62,412 nt of DNA from Lachnospiraceae bacterium. GTDB lineage: Bacteria > Bacillota > Clostridia > Lachnospirales > Lachnospiraceae. The notes under the pieces are model-generated. The model saw only the letters and a program-made list of their open reading frames with translations, had not been told where the DNA came from and did not search any database. This document shows positions 1-8,975 of the stretch, piece by piece. The DNA lies in NCBI GenBank assembly GCA_017439675.1, contig JAFSIQ010000015.1, forward strand, positions 1 through 62,412, read 5' to 3'. The position numbers and the translations under genes are program-made. Position 1 is the stretch's first letter, and every line of letters begins with the position of its first letter.

Positions 1-67
1 CTGCCATTTTCTTACGACACATCCGTCCCCCATTGGCAACATAAATCCCAAAACCTCGTATACTAAA

Positions 68-107
68 ACACACAGCATGCAATTCTATATAACTACATAC
101 TGTGTGT
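68..107 (-). terminator. Intrinsic terminator of the ABC operon
   Basis: ACACACAG and CTGTGTGT form a perfect 8-bp stem that extends to 11 bp with one mismatch. It lies just past the permease stop. On the minus strand it is followed by TTTTAG, a weak U-tract. Confidence 0.5.
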
Positions 108-129
108 ATAAATTCGTATTCAATTGCAA

Positions 130-1653
130 CTACTCATTCCGTATCGCCGCAAGCGGACTCAATCTCGTTGCTCTCTGCGCAGGGAAGAAGCCTGCAACCA
201 TACCCACAATAGTAGAAAATACAACTGCCACAATCGTCAACCATAACGGGATTGCTGATATATTCATTGCAACTCCATACATATCCGCCATGAAAATCGG
301 TGCAAGAAACTGATTCAGTAAAAATGATATGAAATAGCTTAGCAGTAAACCTACAATACCACCAATGAAACCGATAAATGCCGCCTCTGTAAGGAACATG
401 GAACGAATATTGGATAATCCGCAACCAAGCACCTTCATAACACCAATCTCCTTCGTTCTTTCATAAATAGACATGGTCATGGTATTTGCAATACTGATTG
501 CTGCTACTAGCATGGCAACTGCACCAATACCGCCTAACACTGCTTCTATAATCATAAATTCCTTTTCAATCTCATCCAACCATTCCTTGCTAGCATATGC
601 CATATAACCCATGCTTTGAATATCTTCCAGAACCGTTTCTACATTGTCCGCCTCATCTACCTTTACCACCAACTGGGAATATTTCAAATCCCGATAAGGC
701 TTTCCTTCCTTATCCGTAGGCTGTCCTGGAATCACAGAATTGGCTGAATAATTCTTCTTTAAAAATGCTTTCAAAGCATCGATATCTGTATAGCAATAGT
801 AGGAGTAGTCTGTATAGGTATCCAAATCACCAGCAGTCACACCACATACGTTCAATTTCATTCGTTTCATGTCTGGTGTGAAGTAACTGTACACCTCTGA
901 ATCTTCCTCTAGGTATTCATCCTCTGCAAAATCCTCTCCCACAGAATCATCCTCAAAATCATCCATAGAATCGGTATCCTCTATATCATCCACAGAGAAA
1001 TCTTCTTCTACCGCAAAGTCGCTGTTGGCATCTCCAAGGTCATCACTAAAATCATCAAAGGCATCATCTCCCATACCTTCTATATCATAACTGTCACCTT
1101 CCTCGATACCTCCAATCATTGGTGTATTCATAAAGTCAACATTTGGAACCTCTTCACTTTCAAAATCCACCCATTCGCCGGTAGTCATATCCATAAGATT
1201 CATGACCATCTGGTTTCCCACTATAATACCCATGTTACCATTTGAGTCTGGATAGGTTCCGTCGCCCAACTCAATCTTGCTGAGGTAATCCTGACTGGCA
1301 CCAATCAATTCCATATAACCTTCATAATTTCCAATCTGAAATGGCATGGAATAGTAAATCTGTGGTTCTACATTTTCCACATATTCCATATCTGAAAACA
1401 TGGCAATAGTGCTGTCATCTAACAACAGGGAATCTGAACCGCCATACATAGCATCAGACTCCACCGATATCTCTGTCAATCCGCTAGCACTGCCAACCTG
1501 CGCCATCATTGCCTCTTTCAATCCAAGCCCCAATGACAACATAACTACAATGGATGCCGTACCAATTACAACACCCAACACGGTAAGAACTGTTCGCATT
1601 TTACGCTTCCAGAGATTCGACAGACTCATTCCAAGAATATCAGAAATTCTCAT
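130..1653 (-). CDS. MacB/FtsX-type ABC transporter permease
   Basis: Integral-membrane subunit of an ABC transporter of the lipoprotein-release/macrolide-export (MacB, FtsX) type. Residues 1-45 give the typical N-terminal membrane helix after LWKRKMRTVLTVLGVVIGT. A large outside domain spans about 50-370. Three helices close the protein (about 375-395, 425-450, 475-500), with the family pattern ERTKEIGVMKVLGCGLSNI at the start of the second helix. The outside domain holds an acidic insert (about 165-255) rich in Asp, Glu and Ser, not usual for the family. The start codon overlaps the last 14 bases of the CARDB-like gene upstream, so the two are probably translationally coupled. The permease is third in the order ATPase, accessory protein, permease. 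These transporters usually work mechanically on envelope substrates rather than moving a solute through a pore. The substrate here is unknown. Confidence 0.88.
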   Translation of the reverse strand: MRISDILGMSLSNLWKRKMRTVLTVLGVVIGTASIVVMLSLGLGLKEAMMAQVGSASGLTEISVESDAMYGGSDSLLLDDSTIAMFSDMEYVENVEPQIYYSMPFQIGNYEGYMELIGASQDYLSKIELGDGTYPDSNGNMGIIVGNQMVMNLMDMTTGEWVDFESEEVPNVDFMNTPMIGGIEEGDSYDIEGMGDDAFDDFSDDLGDANSDFAVEEDFSVDDIEDTDSMDDFEDDSVGEDFAEDEYLEEDSEVYSYFTPDMKRMKLNVCGVTAGDLDTYTDYSYYCYTDIDALKAFLKKNYSANSVIPGQPTDKEGKPYRDLKYSQLVVKVDEADNVETVLEDIQSMGYMAYASKEWLDEIEKEFMIIEAVLGGIGAVAMLVAAISIANTMTMSIYERTKEIGVMKVLGCGLSNIRSMFLTEAAFIGFIGGIVGLLLSYFISFLLNQFLAPIFMADMYGVAMNISAIPLWLTIVAVVFSTIVGMVAGFFPAQRATRLSPLAAIRNE

Positions 1654-3244
1654 CGTTTATATCATCCTCTCCGTCTTCTTCCTCTAAAAGTGCTGCCATT
1701 TGCTTTTTTCTTCTAACTACAAGACCTATTACAACACCCGCGATAACACCGAGTATCACAATCGCGATTAGACCATATACCCAAAATGGAATATAAAATC
1801 CACCTTCGTCTTCCTCATAGTATTCGTCCTCGTAATATTCATCCTCGTAATATTCGTCCTCGTTGTATGCTTCTTCGCTTACAAGACAATCCACAACCTG
1901 TTCCATTGTGTCCACTGTGCCATCTGCATCCTCGTAAGAAATCTCAAGGGTAATCGTTCCTACATCTGAGTTATCCTTCACACCAACTAGATACATAGTT
2001 GCATATGCACTAGAAGAACCTGCAATATTACCCACATAACATTCCTGTGCGGACACGGTATCTTCCTTCACGGTAACATTTACATTATATACACCTGCAT
2101 TACTCTTATTGTTAATAGTAAACATAAGGGTTGTTTCACTATCAATCCCTACAATTTCCGGCGACATAGAAATCTCTGTCACTGCCAATTCAATTTCCTG
2201 ATAAACCGGAATGGTTAAACTATCACTGGAAGTAAAATTATTACCTCTGCCGTCATCAAAATCACCCTTAACCACTAGACTGTAATTCTTCTGCGCAAGA
2301 TCTGCTCCTGCCTTCATCTCTATCTCAATATCCCCAGTTTCGCCAGCCGGAATACTGTCCACAAACACAGCACTAGAACCAGAGGTTGGCAAAAAGCTTC
2401 CTGCCTCATTACCAATTAAAAACTTTCCATTGCAAACAGAAGTGGTCTTAGACGCATTCTGAATATGTATGGTAATCTTAAATGTTTCCCCTGCCATTAC
2501 CTTTTCTGGAACTGTCTCATATCCTGTAATTATCAGTTTTGGCGCCACCGCGTCTTCATCGCTTCCACCGCTGTAATCATCATATCCATCGTCAAGATTT
2601 TCATCACTGCCATCGTCGCCACCATCGTCGTCGCCACCGTCAGAACCATCATTGCCACCATTATCTGGAACGTATCCATCACCAGTAAAGTAAATATTAA
2701 TGGTTTTGATAATATAATAAGCTTGGCTATTTCCATCCGCATTCAGCTTCTCGTACTCACCAATAAAGCGAACACTATGATAACCGTTAGAAATATCCTT
2801 TCTTGCTGTCATTTTAAACGACGCATTTAACTCCTTCTGTTTCTCCGTATCATCGGCAGTAACAATCTTATACGCATCACCGCTCGTCTCAAACGGAAAC
2901 GCGTTATCAATCACTGGATACACACTTTTTAATTTTATATTCGCGATATCGTTAGACTTTAACTTAAAGGCAACCTTTACATTCTTACCTGCTTTTCCGG
3001 TAATAGACTTTGTCACCTCAATACCTACATCCGAATTCTTTCCAAGCACACCATTCGGGTCAGTATTGGTATCCTCAATATCCTCGGATGTGCCATTGGA
3101 TGTAGTAGTAGCTAACGACGTATCCACCCCCGTTGCACATACCACGCTACTCTTTCCTGTCACAGACAATAGCATTACTGCACAAAGCATCAATGCTAGA
3201 ATTGACTTATGCATTTTCACACTCTTTAACTTTATGTTCTTCAT
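1640..3244 (-). CDS. Membrane-anchored CARDB/S-layer-like accessory protein
   Basis: Secreted protein anchored by a C-terminal helix, probably the outside partner of the flanking ABC transporter. The ATG at 3244 is preferred over a TTG five codons upstream because GGAGG sits eight bases in front of it. Residues 1-38 are a signal peptide (basic start, then ILALMLCAVMLLSV). A Gly/Asp low-complexity linker covers about 190-225. Two immunoglobulin-like CARDB-type domains follow (about 230-345 and 350-460), the second with typical NxSNAGVYNVNV-like text. After this come three tandem EDEYY units, a helix near 490-515 and a short basic then acidic tail. Proteins of this layout commonly sit between MacB-type ATPase and permease genes in Clostridia. 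Their role is not established; substrate capture is an inference. Confidence 0.75.
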   Translation of the reverse strand: MKNIKLKSVKMHKSILALMLCAVMLLSVTGKSSVVCATGVDTSLATTTSNGTSEDIEDTNTDPNGVLGKNSDVGIEVTKSITGKAGKNVKVAFKLKSNDIANIKLKSVYPVIDNAFPFETSGDAYKIVTADDTEKQKELNASFKMTARKDISNGYHSVRFIGEYEKLNADGNSQAYYIIKTINIYFTGDGYVPDNGGNDGSDGGDDDGGDDGSDENLDDGYDDYSGGSDEDAVAPKLIITGYETVPEKVMAGETFKITIHIQNASKTTSVCNGKFLIGNEAGSFLPTSGSSAVFVDSIPAGETGDIEIEMKAGADLAQKNYSLVVKGDFDDGRGNNFTSSDSLTIPVYQEIELAVTEISMSPEIVGIDSETTLMFTINNKSNAGVYNVNVTVKEDTVSAQECYVGNIAGSSSAYATMYLVGVKDNSDVGTITLEISYEDADGTVDTMEQVVDCLVSEEAYNEDEYYEDEYYEDEYYEEDEGGFYIPFWVYGLIAIVILGVIAGVVIGLVVRRKKQMAALLEEEDGEDDINDENF

Positions 3245-3271
3245 CTCTCTATCCTCCAAACCTGTATATCT

Positions 3272-4240
3272 CTATTCTGTCATATCCACAATCTTACCAT
3301 CCACAATACGAATCACCTTGTCCGCTATGGCGGCTAAACTATCATCATGGGTAACCATAATCAATGTCTTTTTCTGTTCATTTACAATCCTTCGCATCAA
3401 ATCCATCATATCCTTTGATGTATGAGAGTCCAAATTACCAGTAGGTTCATCCGCAAACATAATCTTCGGATTCACCACCAACGCTCTAGCCATACCAACA
3501 CGCTGTTGCTGTCCACCAGACATTTGGTTTGGTCTGTGCTTTGCATGTTCCTTTAATCCTACTAGTCTAAGCATTTTCATCGCTCGCTTTAACCGAAGCA
3601 TCTTCGGCATTCCTCGGAAGGTCAATGGCAGTGCAACATTTTCTAATGCATCCATGGTTCCAATCAGATTAAATGATTGAAAGATAAACCCTACATTCTC
3701 CCGTCGGAATCGGACTAACTGGTTTTCATTCATCTTCTCAATATGTTGACCATCAATCAAAATCTCACCCTTTGTTGGTTTCTCCAAACCTGCCAGCATG
3801 TTAAGTAGCGTGGATTTACCCGAACCGGACGTTCCTACAATAGCACAAAATTCACCTTCATAAACCTTAAAATCTACTCCGTTCAATGCTCTTACTTTGT
3901 TGGTTCCAACCTTATATATCTTGTAAAGGTTCTTGACCTCAATAACTGGTTTTCGCTCATCACCATCACATACGTCATCTCCCTTGTAAGGTCCAACATT
4001 GTCGTGTTGTTCTTCAACCCAATCTAGATTTGTTGCTGTCACCTTGGTGTTGTCAAGAATTTCATTTCCACAATCACTATCTTGTTGTGATAACTTTTCT
4101 TGTTCACTCTCAGTCGCAAACAAATCCACTTCCATATTCTGTTTGTCACCGCTAAGTGCTCCTGCCAGTGTATCCTCTAACTGACCCGTAGTCGAATCTG
4201 TAAATCTCAATGACTTATCCTCCATATAGTCCGCACTCAT
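3272..4240 (-). CDS. MacB/LolD-type ABC transporter ATPase with N-terminal extension
   Basis: ATPase subunit of the exporter. The ABC domain occupies about residues 97-320. It has Walker [14 protein letters not shown]-loop FQSFNLIG, signature [15 protein letters not shown], Walker [13 protein letters not shown] and the switch His in VTHD, so it should be active. About 95 residues precede the domain, acidic and of low complexity; family members normally start directly at the domain. The start is uncertain: no good ribosome site precedes 4240 and the best -10 box lies only about 15 bases upstream, so a later start such as the fifth codon is possible. First gene of the three-gene unit. The short repeat fragment at 4241-4255 touches its start codon. 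Confidence 0.88.
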   Translation of the reverse strand: MSADYMEDKSLRFTDSTTGQLEDTLAGALSGDKQNMEVDLFATESEQEKLSQQDSDCGNEILDNTKVTATNLDWVEEQHDNVGPYKGDDVCDGDERKPVIEVKNLYKIYKVGTNKVRALNGVDFKVYEGEFCAIVGTSGSGKSTLLNMLAGLEKPTKGEILIDGQHIEKMNENQLVRFRRENVGFIFQSFNLIGTMDALENVALPLTFRGMPKMLRLKRAMKMLRLVGLKEHAKHRPNQMSGGQQQRVGMARALVVNPKIMFADEPTGNLDSHTSKDMMDLMRRIVNEQKKTLIMVTHDDSLAAIADKVIRIVDGKIVDMTE

Positions 4241-4255
4241 ATTACTCGCTTCGCA
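4241..4255 (-). repeat. Fragment of the GCGAAGCGGGTAAT repeat
   Basis: On the minus strand these 15 bases read TGCGAAGCGAGTAAT. They match the second hairpin of the repeats at 37132-37264 and 42761-42817 with one difference. They lie between the -10 box and the ATPase start codon. Confidence 0.45.
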
Positions 4256-4263
4256 TTATAACA
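4255..4263 (-). promoter_or_regulatory. Possible extended -10 promoter of the ABC operon
   Basis: TGTTATAAT on the minus strand is an extended -10 element. No convincing -35 box is seen. It would give a leader of only a few bases for the annotated ATPase start. Confidence 0.35.
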
Positions 4264-4309
4264 CGAATTATATTATTTCGTTTTTCATTTTTAGAATGTT
4301 CACAAAATC

Positions 4310-4750
4310 TTAATATTTATCGCTTAAGGACTTACCCGCCAACTGTAAAAACTTTTCATAAATATCCGGATGCTCCTTTTTCATTCTAACCGGTTTAAAA
4401 TTAAAATCTACAAAGCAATGTGAGGTTCTTGCCTCATTATGTAGCACGGAAAAATTCTCAGAGTAAATGCGATAACTCATTTCAAATTTGACCCCGGTAA
4501 AGTTTTCAACCCTAGGAATAATACATATAGTGTCTCCAAATCTTGCGGGTGTTTTGTAATCGCATTCCACGCTTAATACCGGTACCATAATACCATTTTC
4601 TTCCATGGTACTGTAATCAATATCCAACTGCCTCATAAAATCCATTCTACACTCTTCCAAAAAACGAATGTAATTGGAATGATGCACTACTTGCATTTTA
4701 TCTGTTTCATAGTAGTTAATTCTTCTCTTAAAAACCTGATACTGCTCCAT
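4310..4750 (-). CDS. Hot-dog-fold acyl-CoA thioesterase, 4HBT/YbgC type
   Basis: Small cytosolic thioesterase of the 4-hydroxybenzoyl-CoA thioesterase (YbgC/FadM) family, 146 residues, the normal size. The N-terminal pattern YYETDKMQVVHHSNYIRFLE carries the conserved catalytic-type Asp and the following helix. The middle holds the family's TPARFGDTI motif. It would hydrolyse acyl-CoA or acyl-ACP thioesters; the natural substrate cannot be read from sequence. A good AAGGGAG site precedes the ATG. It stands between the coiled-coil gene upstream and the ABC operon downstream, in the same direction, with no clear link to either. Confidence 0.85.
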   Translation of the reverse strand: MEQYQVFKRRINYYETDKMQVVHHSNYIRFLEECRMDFMRQLDIDYSTMEENGIMVPVLSVECDYKTPARFGDTICIIPRVENFTGVKFEMSYRIYSENFSVLHNEARTSHCFVDFNFKPVRMKKEHPDIYEKFLQLAGKSLSDKY

Positions 4751-4790
4751 TTGCTACTCCCTTCTCACAAAAGACCATTTAATTTCAATA

Positions 4791-4822
4791 GGGAAGAATG
4801 TCTGTATTCAGACACCCCTCCC
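4791..4822 (-). terminator. Hairpin after the coiled-coil gene
   Basis: Arms of 14 bases with several G-U pairs around TGTCTG-AATA-CAGACA, directly past the stop of the gene at 4831-6489. No U-tract follows, so termination is uncertain. Confidence 0.3.
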
Positions 4823-4830
4823 CTTATTAT

Positions 4831-6489
4831 TCAAAAATCTGTTATCTCGTAATTATCATCAAACATCATAGTCGCTTGCACATATTCTCTGCCGTATGCA
4901 TCGGTACGAATATCTTCATCCTTCTTCTGTGCAGTTTCTTTCTTGATAAGCCCTTTTGTAGTCACAGAAGAAAACTCATCCACCGTAGTCACAGTTTCAT
5001 CCAACTGTGCCTGTTCTCGCTGTTTCACAGCCCGACCAATCAAGCCACTATATTTCTTCTCCGTTGTCATAGCCGTCGCCATCGGTGCAACTCTCTCTGC
5101 CGGAACACTGGCAACACTTTCGGATTTCTTGAAATGTGGAATCAGCGGAATGGTTTCATTCTCTTTATCTAGTTCCTCTAATTCCTTAATCGCCTCTGCG
5201 ACTTCCTTCTCCTTCGCTGCCTTTTCTTCCGGAGTTTCCACCTTAACTGGTTCTGCCGTCTTCATAGCCTCTACTTGCTCTGGTTGGTCGGTAGTTTCTT
5301 TCTCAGCCTTCGTTTCTGCTTTGTCTGTTGCACCTTCCACCTTATCTCCTAGGGCTGTAACTTTCGCTTCTACCTTGTCTGCTGCGCCTTCTATCTTGTC
5401 TACCAGCTCTGCGTCAGCCTTTTCCATTGCTACTTTATCCGTTGTAGCTTTTTTCTCCGAGATGAATTTCTCCACCTTAGACTCCGCAACCGTTTCTGGT
5501 CCATTCTCCTCAAAATCATCTACATATTCAATTTCATATTCTTCGCCTTCTTCTAACTCATCCTCTGTGACATAGACGATTTCATACTCCACATCTTCTT
5601 CAGATTCATTTGACTTATTCGTTATCGACTCCCCAACAGCTTTGTTCCCTGAAAGAAATGGTGTTGCATGAAGCGTAGCCTTCATCCCATCATTCTTCAA
5701 TCTCTCTACCTTCTCCGCCAACGCATCACGCTCTGCAATCATCTGTGCTAAAGCTGCTTCGGCACGCTGTGCTTTTTCCTCCGCCTGTCGGGTCTTCTCT
5801 TCCTGTTCTTCTTGTAAATCAAGAGTCAACTGAATACTTCCATCCTTGTACTCATCTGGGTTCGTCCGTGCCTTCATGCGAGCATTGTAAAGTTCGCTGG
5901 AAAGCAACTGACCAATCTCTAAAATCTGCTGACTTCTATCATCTGGACCCATTTCCTGCAACCCATCCATTAGTTCTGCACGATTGTTACTCAAGACATT
6001 CATCTTCTCTTCCATAACCTGCAAAATTATTTCATAATCACTGCGAATATTATGGTATGCAGTAGAAATCATCTCTGTTACTTCCGTCAACATCTCGTCA
6101 GTATAAATGAGGGATGCCGCATAGATTTCATTGGCATTGCCAAGAGCGCTTCTCTCCTCATCATTCAACATATTGTAATCCACAGGTGCAACCCCGGTTG
6201 TATGCTTTGTAACACGCATCCTACTAGCACTGTGCTCGGCCTCAAAAATAATGCGCTCGGCTTCTTTTTTTGCCTCGCTCAAAATCTTACCCTTACGGTC
6301 GTTCACTTCATGGTAGGTCTTGATCTCCATATCCATCTGTGTGGACAACTCTGACAAAAGTGTTTGTACCTCATCTTTATAAATGCTAATCTTTCCTGCC
6401 GCCAACGGTACGGATGGGGCAGTATCCAAAATCGCCTGTAGGCGCTCGATAATTTCTTTCGTTCTGCTTCTGTCAGCAATGGTAGCCAT
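4831..6489 (-). CDS. Long coiled-coil protein of unknown function
   Basis: No family is recognised with confidence. The 552-residue protein starts at an ATG with AGGAGG in front. Residues 1-110 are helical and charged, resembling the stalk-like parts of ATP synthase b/E subunits. About 115-190 is a less charged helical region, and 215-270 a clear Glu/Lys/Ala coiled coil. Then comes an acidic stretch around VYVTEDELEEGEEYEIEYVD and a Lys/Glu/Ala region with imperfect DKVEGATDKAETKA-like repeats (about 345-420). The tail holds SSVTTKGLIKK and ends in a short hydrophilic block. No signal peptide or membrane helix is visible, so it is probably cytosolic, possibly scaffold-like. A similar SSVTTKxL[IV]K motif occurs in the membrane protein at 8976-10724. 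Confidence 0.6.
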   Translation of the reverse strand: MATIADRSRTKEIIERLQAILDTAPSVPLAAGKISIYKDEVQTLLSELSTQMDMEIKTYHEVNDRKGKILSEAKKEAERIIFEAEHSASRMRVTKHTTGVAPVDYNMLNDEERSALGNANEIYAASLIYTDEMLTEVTEMISTAYHNIRSDYEIILQVMEEKMNVLSNNRAELMDGLQEMGPDDRSQQILEIGQLLSSELYNARMKARTNPDEYKDGSIQLTLDLQEEQEEKTRQAEEKAQRAEAALAQMIAERDALAEKVERLKNDGMKATLHATPFLSGNKAVGESITNKSNESEEDVEYEIVYVTEDELEEGEEYEIEYVDDFEENGPETVAESKVEKFISEKKATTDKVAMEKADAELVDKIEGAADKVEAKVTALGDKVEGATDKAETKAEKETTDQPEQVEAMKTAEPVKVETPEEKAAKEKEVAEAIKELEELDKENETIPLIPHFKKSESVASVPAERVAPMATAMTTEKKYSGLIGRAVKQREQAQLDETVTTVDEFSSVTTKGLIKKETAQKKDEDIRTDAYGREYVQATMMFDDNYEITDF

Positions 6490-6630
6490 AGCCTATTCCT
6501 CCTGATATCTTGTACATACTCTATTATAATCTGTAAGTAATCTCTCGTCCGCAATTCTTTTGTTGCCAGAAGACTCCGCAACAAAACACAAATATTATAG
6601 CAAACCTCCCATATTTTCGCAATTTTTTTA

Positions 6631-6652
6631 TTCTAATAAATTATTATTAGAA
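6631..6652. promoter_or_regulatory. AT-rich palindrome, possible Fur/PerR-type operator
   Basis: TTCTAATAA and TTATTAGAA face each other across ATTA, a perfect 9-bp palindrome. Its base composition is like Fur/PerR boxes and it lies upstream of an oxidative-stress gene. The match to either consensus is only partial, so the regulator is inferred. Confidence 0.4.
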
Positions 6653-6704
6653 TTTCCCTAAAAAGTTGTCATAATTTTTCCTCTTCTCTCATATATTTAT
6701 GTAT

Positions 6705-6738
6705 CACTATTTTAAATTTATCATAGCATAAAATAGTG
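6705..6738 (+). promoter_or_regulatory. 10-bp inverted repeat upstream of the folded leader
   Basis: CACTATTTTA and TAAAATAGTG are perfect complements 14 bases apart. The right arm shares its last three bases with the outer stem of the next structure, so both cannot fully form at once. Confidence 0.45.
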
Positions 6739-6806
6739 CCTGCGAGATTTCCCAAATATATATTGGTTACATCTATAACCGAAACTTATATCTGTCTCGC
6801 AAGCAC
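6736..6806 (+). promoter_or_regulatory. Folded 5' leader of the superoxide dismutase gene
   Basis: GTGCCTGCGAGA and TCTCGCAAGCAC close a region of about 70 bases with 11 of 12 pairs. Inside are two short hairpins, CCAA...TTGG and GGTTA...TAACC, which share two bases and so compete. No U-tract follows; the ribosome site starts 15 bases later. The layout suggests a cis-acting RNA, but no known riboswitch class was recognised. Confidence 0.4.
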
Positions 6807-6834
6807 CATGTTATTAAAAAAGGAGGAAAAATAT

Positions 6835-7461
6835 ATGAACTATCCATTTGAAGTCAAAGACTTACCCTATACCTACAATGCTCTAGCGCCTTACCTATGT
6901 GAGGAGATTTTGAAATTTCATCACGACAAACACTATGTCACCTACGTGAATAAGTTAAATGAGATTTTGAAGAACTATAAAAATTTGCAAAACATGACAT
7001 TAGATGAACTGTTAATTCAGACAGAAGAAATTCCAAACGAAATCAAAACCGCAATAAAAAATAATGCCGGTGGTGTTTACAATCACGAGCTCTACTTTGC
7101 GTGTATGAACTCTGCTGATAGTGAACTTCCCACCGACAAGCTTGCTCTTGCAATCAATTCATCCTTTGGTTCCATCGATAATTTCAAGGCAGAGTTAACT
7201 GCTGCCGCTGTCAACCAATTTGGCTCTGGCTATGCATGGCTTATCCTAAGTAACGGGAAATTGGAGATAATCTCCACTCCAAACCAGGACACTCCAATCT
7301 CTCTTACTGTTAATCCACTTCTATGTATCGATGTGTGGGAGCACGCATATTATTTGCAATATCAAAACCGCAGACCAGACTATGTGGATAACTGGTTTAA
7401 TCTCATCAACTGGAGCTATGTTGGTGCTCGCTACATGTCTCTTGTAAAGGAACAAGCATAG
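6835..7461 (+). CDS. Superoxide dismutase, Fe/Mn family
   Basis: Converts superoxide to oxygen and hydrogen peroxide in the cytosol. The family signature DVWEHAYYLQYQNRRPDYV holds the metal-binding Asp and His. The other two ligands lie in LKFHHDKHYVTYVNKLNE and in the GGVYNHELYF region. 208 residues is the usual length. The start was set at 6835 because AGGAGG lies eight bases before this ATG; an upstream in-frame GTG falls inside the folded leader. Metal preference (Fe or Mn) cannot be decided by eye. In an anaerobe this gene serves oxygen defence. It is transcribed away from the coiled-coil gene and toward hydF, with a hairpin in between. Confidence 0.93.
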   Translation: MNYPFEVKDLPYTYNALAPYLCEEILKFHHDKHYVTYVNKLNEILKNYKNLQNMTLDELLIQTEEIPNEIKTAIKNNAGGVYNHELYFACMNSADSELPTDKLALAINSSFGSIDNFKAELTAAAVNQFGSGYAWLILSNGKLEIISTPNQDTPISLTVNPLLCIDVWEHAYYLQYQNRRPDYVDNWFNLINWSYVGARYMSLVKEQA

Positions 7462-7464
7462 CTT

Positions 7465-7521
7465 ATTTTTCAGCAAAAGATTATCTAGGTAATTCCTCTC
7501 ACACTTTACCATCTGAAAAAT
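7465..7521. terminator. Composite hairpin between converging sod and hydF genes
   Basis: ATTTTTCAG pairs with CTGAAAAAT across 39 bases, and an inner GGTAA/TTACC stem sits in the loop. It lies between converging genes and may end transcription both ways, though the shape is not that of a classic terminator. Confidence 0.35.
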
Positions 7522-7531
7522 AGTGCACCTT

Positions 7532-8737
7532 TTAATATGTACCCTCTAACGGTAACACACTAATATGTAAAATGTGATGCATATGGGCGATTGCGATGCC
7601 ATAATTGGTAAAAGGAACCTCCTGTTCCATTGCCTTTTGCATACGGTATCGCATCTCTCGTTCATTTAACATACAACCACCACAATGTATCACTAATTGG
7701 TACTGGGACAAATTCTCTGGAAATTCCATTCCTGAACAAAATACAAATTCTGGCTCTGCCTGTGTGTGATTTCGAATCCAATTCGGAAGTTTTACCGTAC
7801 CGATATCTCCACACTGTCTATGATGGGTACATCCTTCCACAATCAATATCTTATCGCCATCCTTCACACGGTCTAATGCATGAGCTCCTTCTTTTGCAAT
7901 TTTCAAAAATCCCTTTTTCCTTGCCATTAGGATAGAAAAAGAGGTAAGTGGAATGTCCTCCGGTGTCTCCGCCGAAATTCTTCCAAACACCTGACTATCA
8001 ATAATAACCAGTCTCGGTTTCTTCTCCATAGATAAAAGCATCTGCTTATATTCCGTATCCTTCACCACAACCGTGACCGCACCGCATTCTAGCAATTCCC
8101 GAATCACCTGTTGCTGTGGCAAAATCAGTCTCCCCTTTGGCGCCGACTCATCGATGGGAACCACTAGCACCACCACATCCAATGGCTTTATCAAATCCTT
8201 CACCAGTGGTCTTTCGTTTTCCTTTTGCTTCATCACATGAGGAATCTGCTCTTTGAGTTTATTCACACCTTCCCCTGTAAGCGTACTTACAAAAATCTGC
8301 GGAACCCCTATATCTTCCTTTGGCAAAGATTTCTCCTCTCCAACTAAATCCACCTTATTCCAAACTAGCAAAGCAGAAATATCTCTCTCCTTTAGCTGTT
8401 TCAACAAATTTTCCTCGTCCTGTGTAATCCCTTGGGTCACATCAACCACAACGATGGCTATATCCGTTTTTCGAAGCACCTCATTTGTCTTTTGAATGCG
8501 TAATTTCCCAAGTACACTGGTATCATCTAAGCCCGGTGTATCCATAATAAGCACAGGTCCTAATGGCAACAATTCCATTGCCTTGTAAACTGGGTCTGTG
8601 GTAGTACCCCTCTCTGAGGACACAACAGCCAACGACTGACCTGTAATTGCATTGACCAAACTAGATTTCCCCGCATTGGTTTTTCCAAAAAATCCAATGT
8701 GTATACGGTTTGCTGACGGGGTATCATTTAATCCCAT
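7532..8737 (-). CDS. hydF: [FeFe]-hydrogenase maturation GTPase HydF
   Basis: Scaffold GTPase that carries the diiron part of the H-cluster and hands it to [FeFe] hydrogenase. Residues 10-170 are the GTPase domain: P-loop GKTNAGKSSLVN, G3 DTPGLDD, G4 NKVD. A dimerisation region follows. The C-terminal part holds the iron-sulfur motif Cys-Thr-His ... His-Cys-Gly-Gly-Cys (EGCTHH, then VIHCGGCMLNERE), diagnostic for HydF. The ATG at 8737 is chosen because AGGAG stands seven bases before it; the longer form beginning twelve codons earlier has no ribosome site. No hydE, hydG or catalytic hydrogenase gene is in the window, but the hydrogenase-like sensor at 40718-42646 is. Confidence 0.95.
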   Translation of the reverse strand: MGLNDTPSANRIHIGFFGKTNAGKSSLVNAITGQSLAVVSSERGTTTDPVYKAMELLPLGPVLIMDTPGLDDTSVLGKLRIQKTNEVLRKTDIAIVVVDVTQGITQDEENLLKQLKERDISALLVWNKVDLVGEEKSLPKEDIGVPQIFVSTLTGEGVNKLKEQIPHVMKQKENERPLVKDLIKPLDVVVLVVPIDESAPKGRLILPQQQVIRELLECGAVTVVVKDTEYKQMLLSMEKKPRLVIIDSQVFGRISAETPEDIPLTSFSILMARKKGFLKIAKEGAHALDRVKDGDKILIVEGCTHHRQCGDIGTVKLPNWIRNHTQAEPEFVFCSGMEFPENLSQYQLVIHCGGCMLNEREMRYRMQKAMEQEVPFTNYGIAIAHMHHILHISVLPLEGTY

Positions 8738-8975
8738 AATTCTTCTCCTTTGCGTTCCTTTGCTCAAATTCATACATCCTATGTGTGTTTTCTCATCTTC
8801 TACTTTCCATTCTATACCCGCCGAGAACCGAAAATCAACGGCTAGTTACAAAAAATTCAGAATTTTTTTATGTCTTCTTAAAGATTTCGTGTTATACTAT
8901 ACTAGAATTGGTATATTTTGAGAAAAATGTGACAATGAGATATTTATATAGATAGTTTACTTCAGGAGGTTAACC

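Larger units (their letters stand above)
6490..6834. other. Gene-free divergent region before the superoxide dismutase gene
   Basis: 345 bases between two divergent genes. It holds a 22-base palindrome, a 10-bp inverted repeat and a larger folded leader, listed separately. No clear canonical promoter was found for either direction; TTTATG with TATCAT 17 bases later is one weak candidate on the plus strand. Confidence 0.6.

Noticed and set aside
4943-5575. Ser/Thr-rich plus-strand frame opposite the coiled-coil gene
   Set aside because: Antisense to a gene with a clear ribosome site; composition is the mirror of Glu/Lys/Ala-rich coding.
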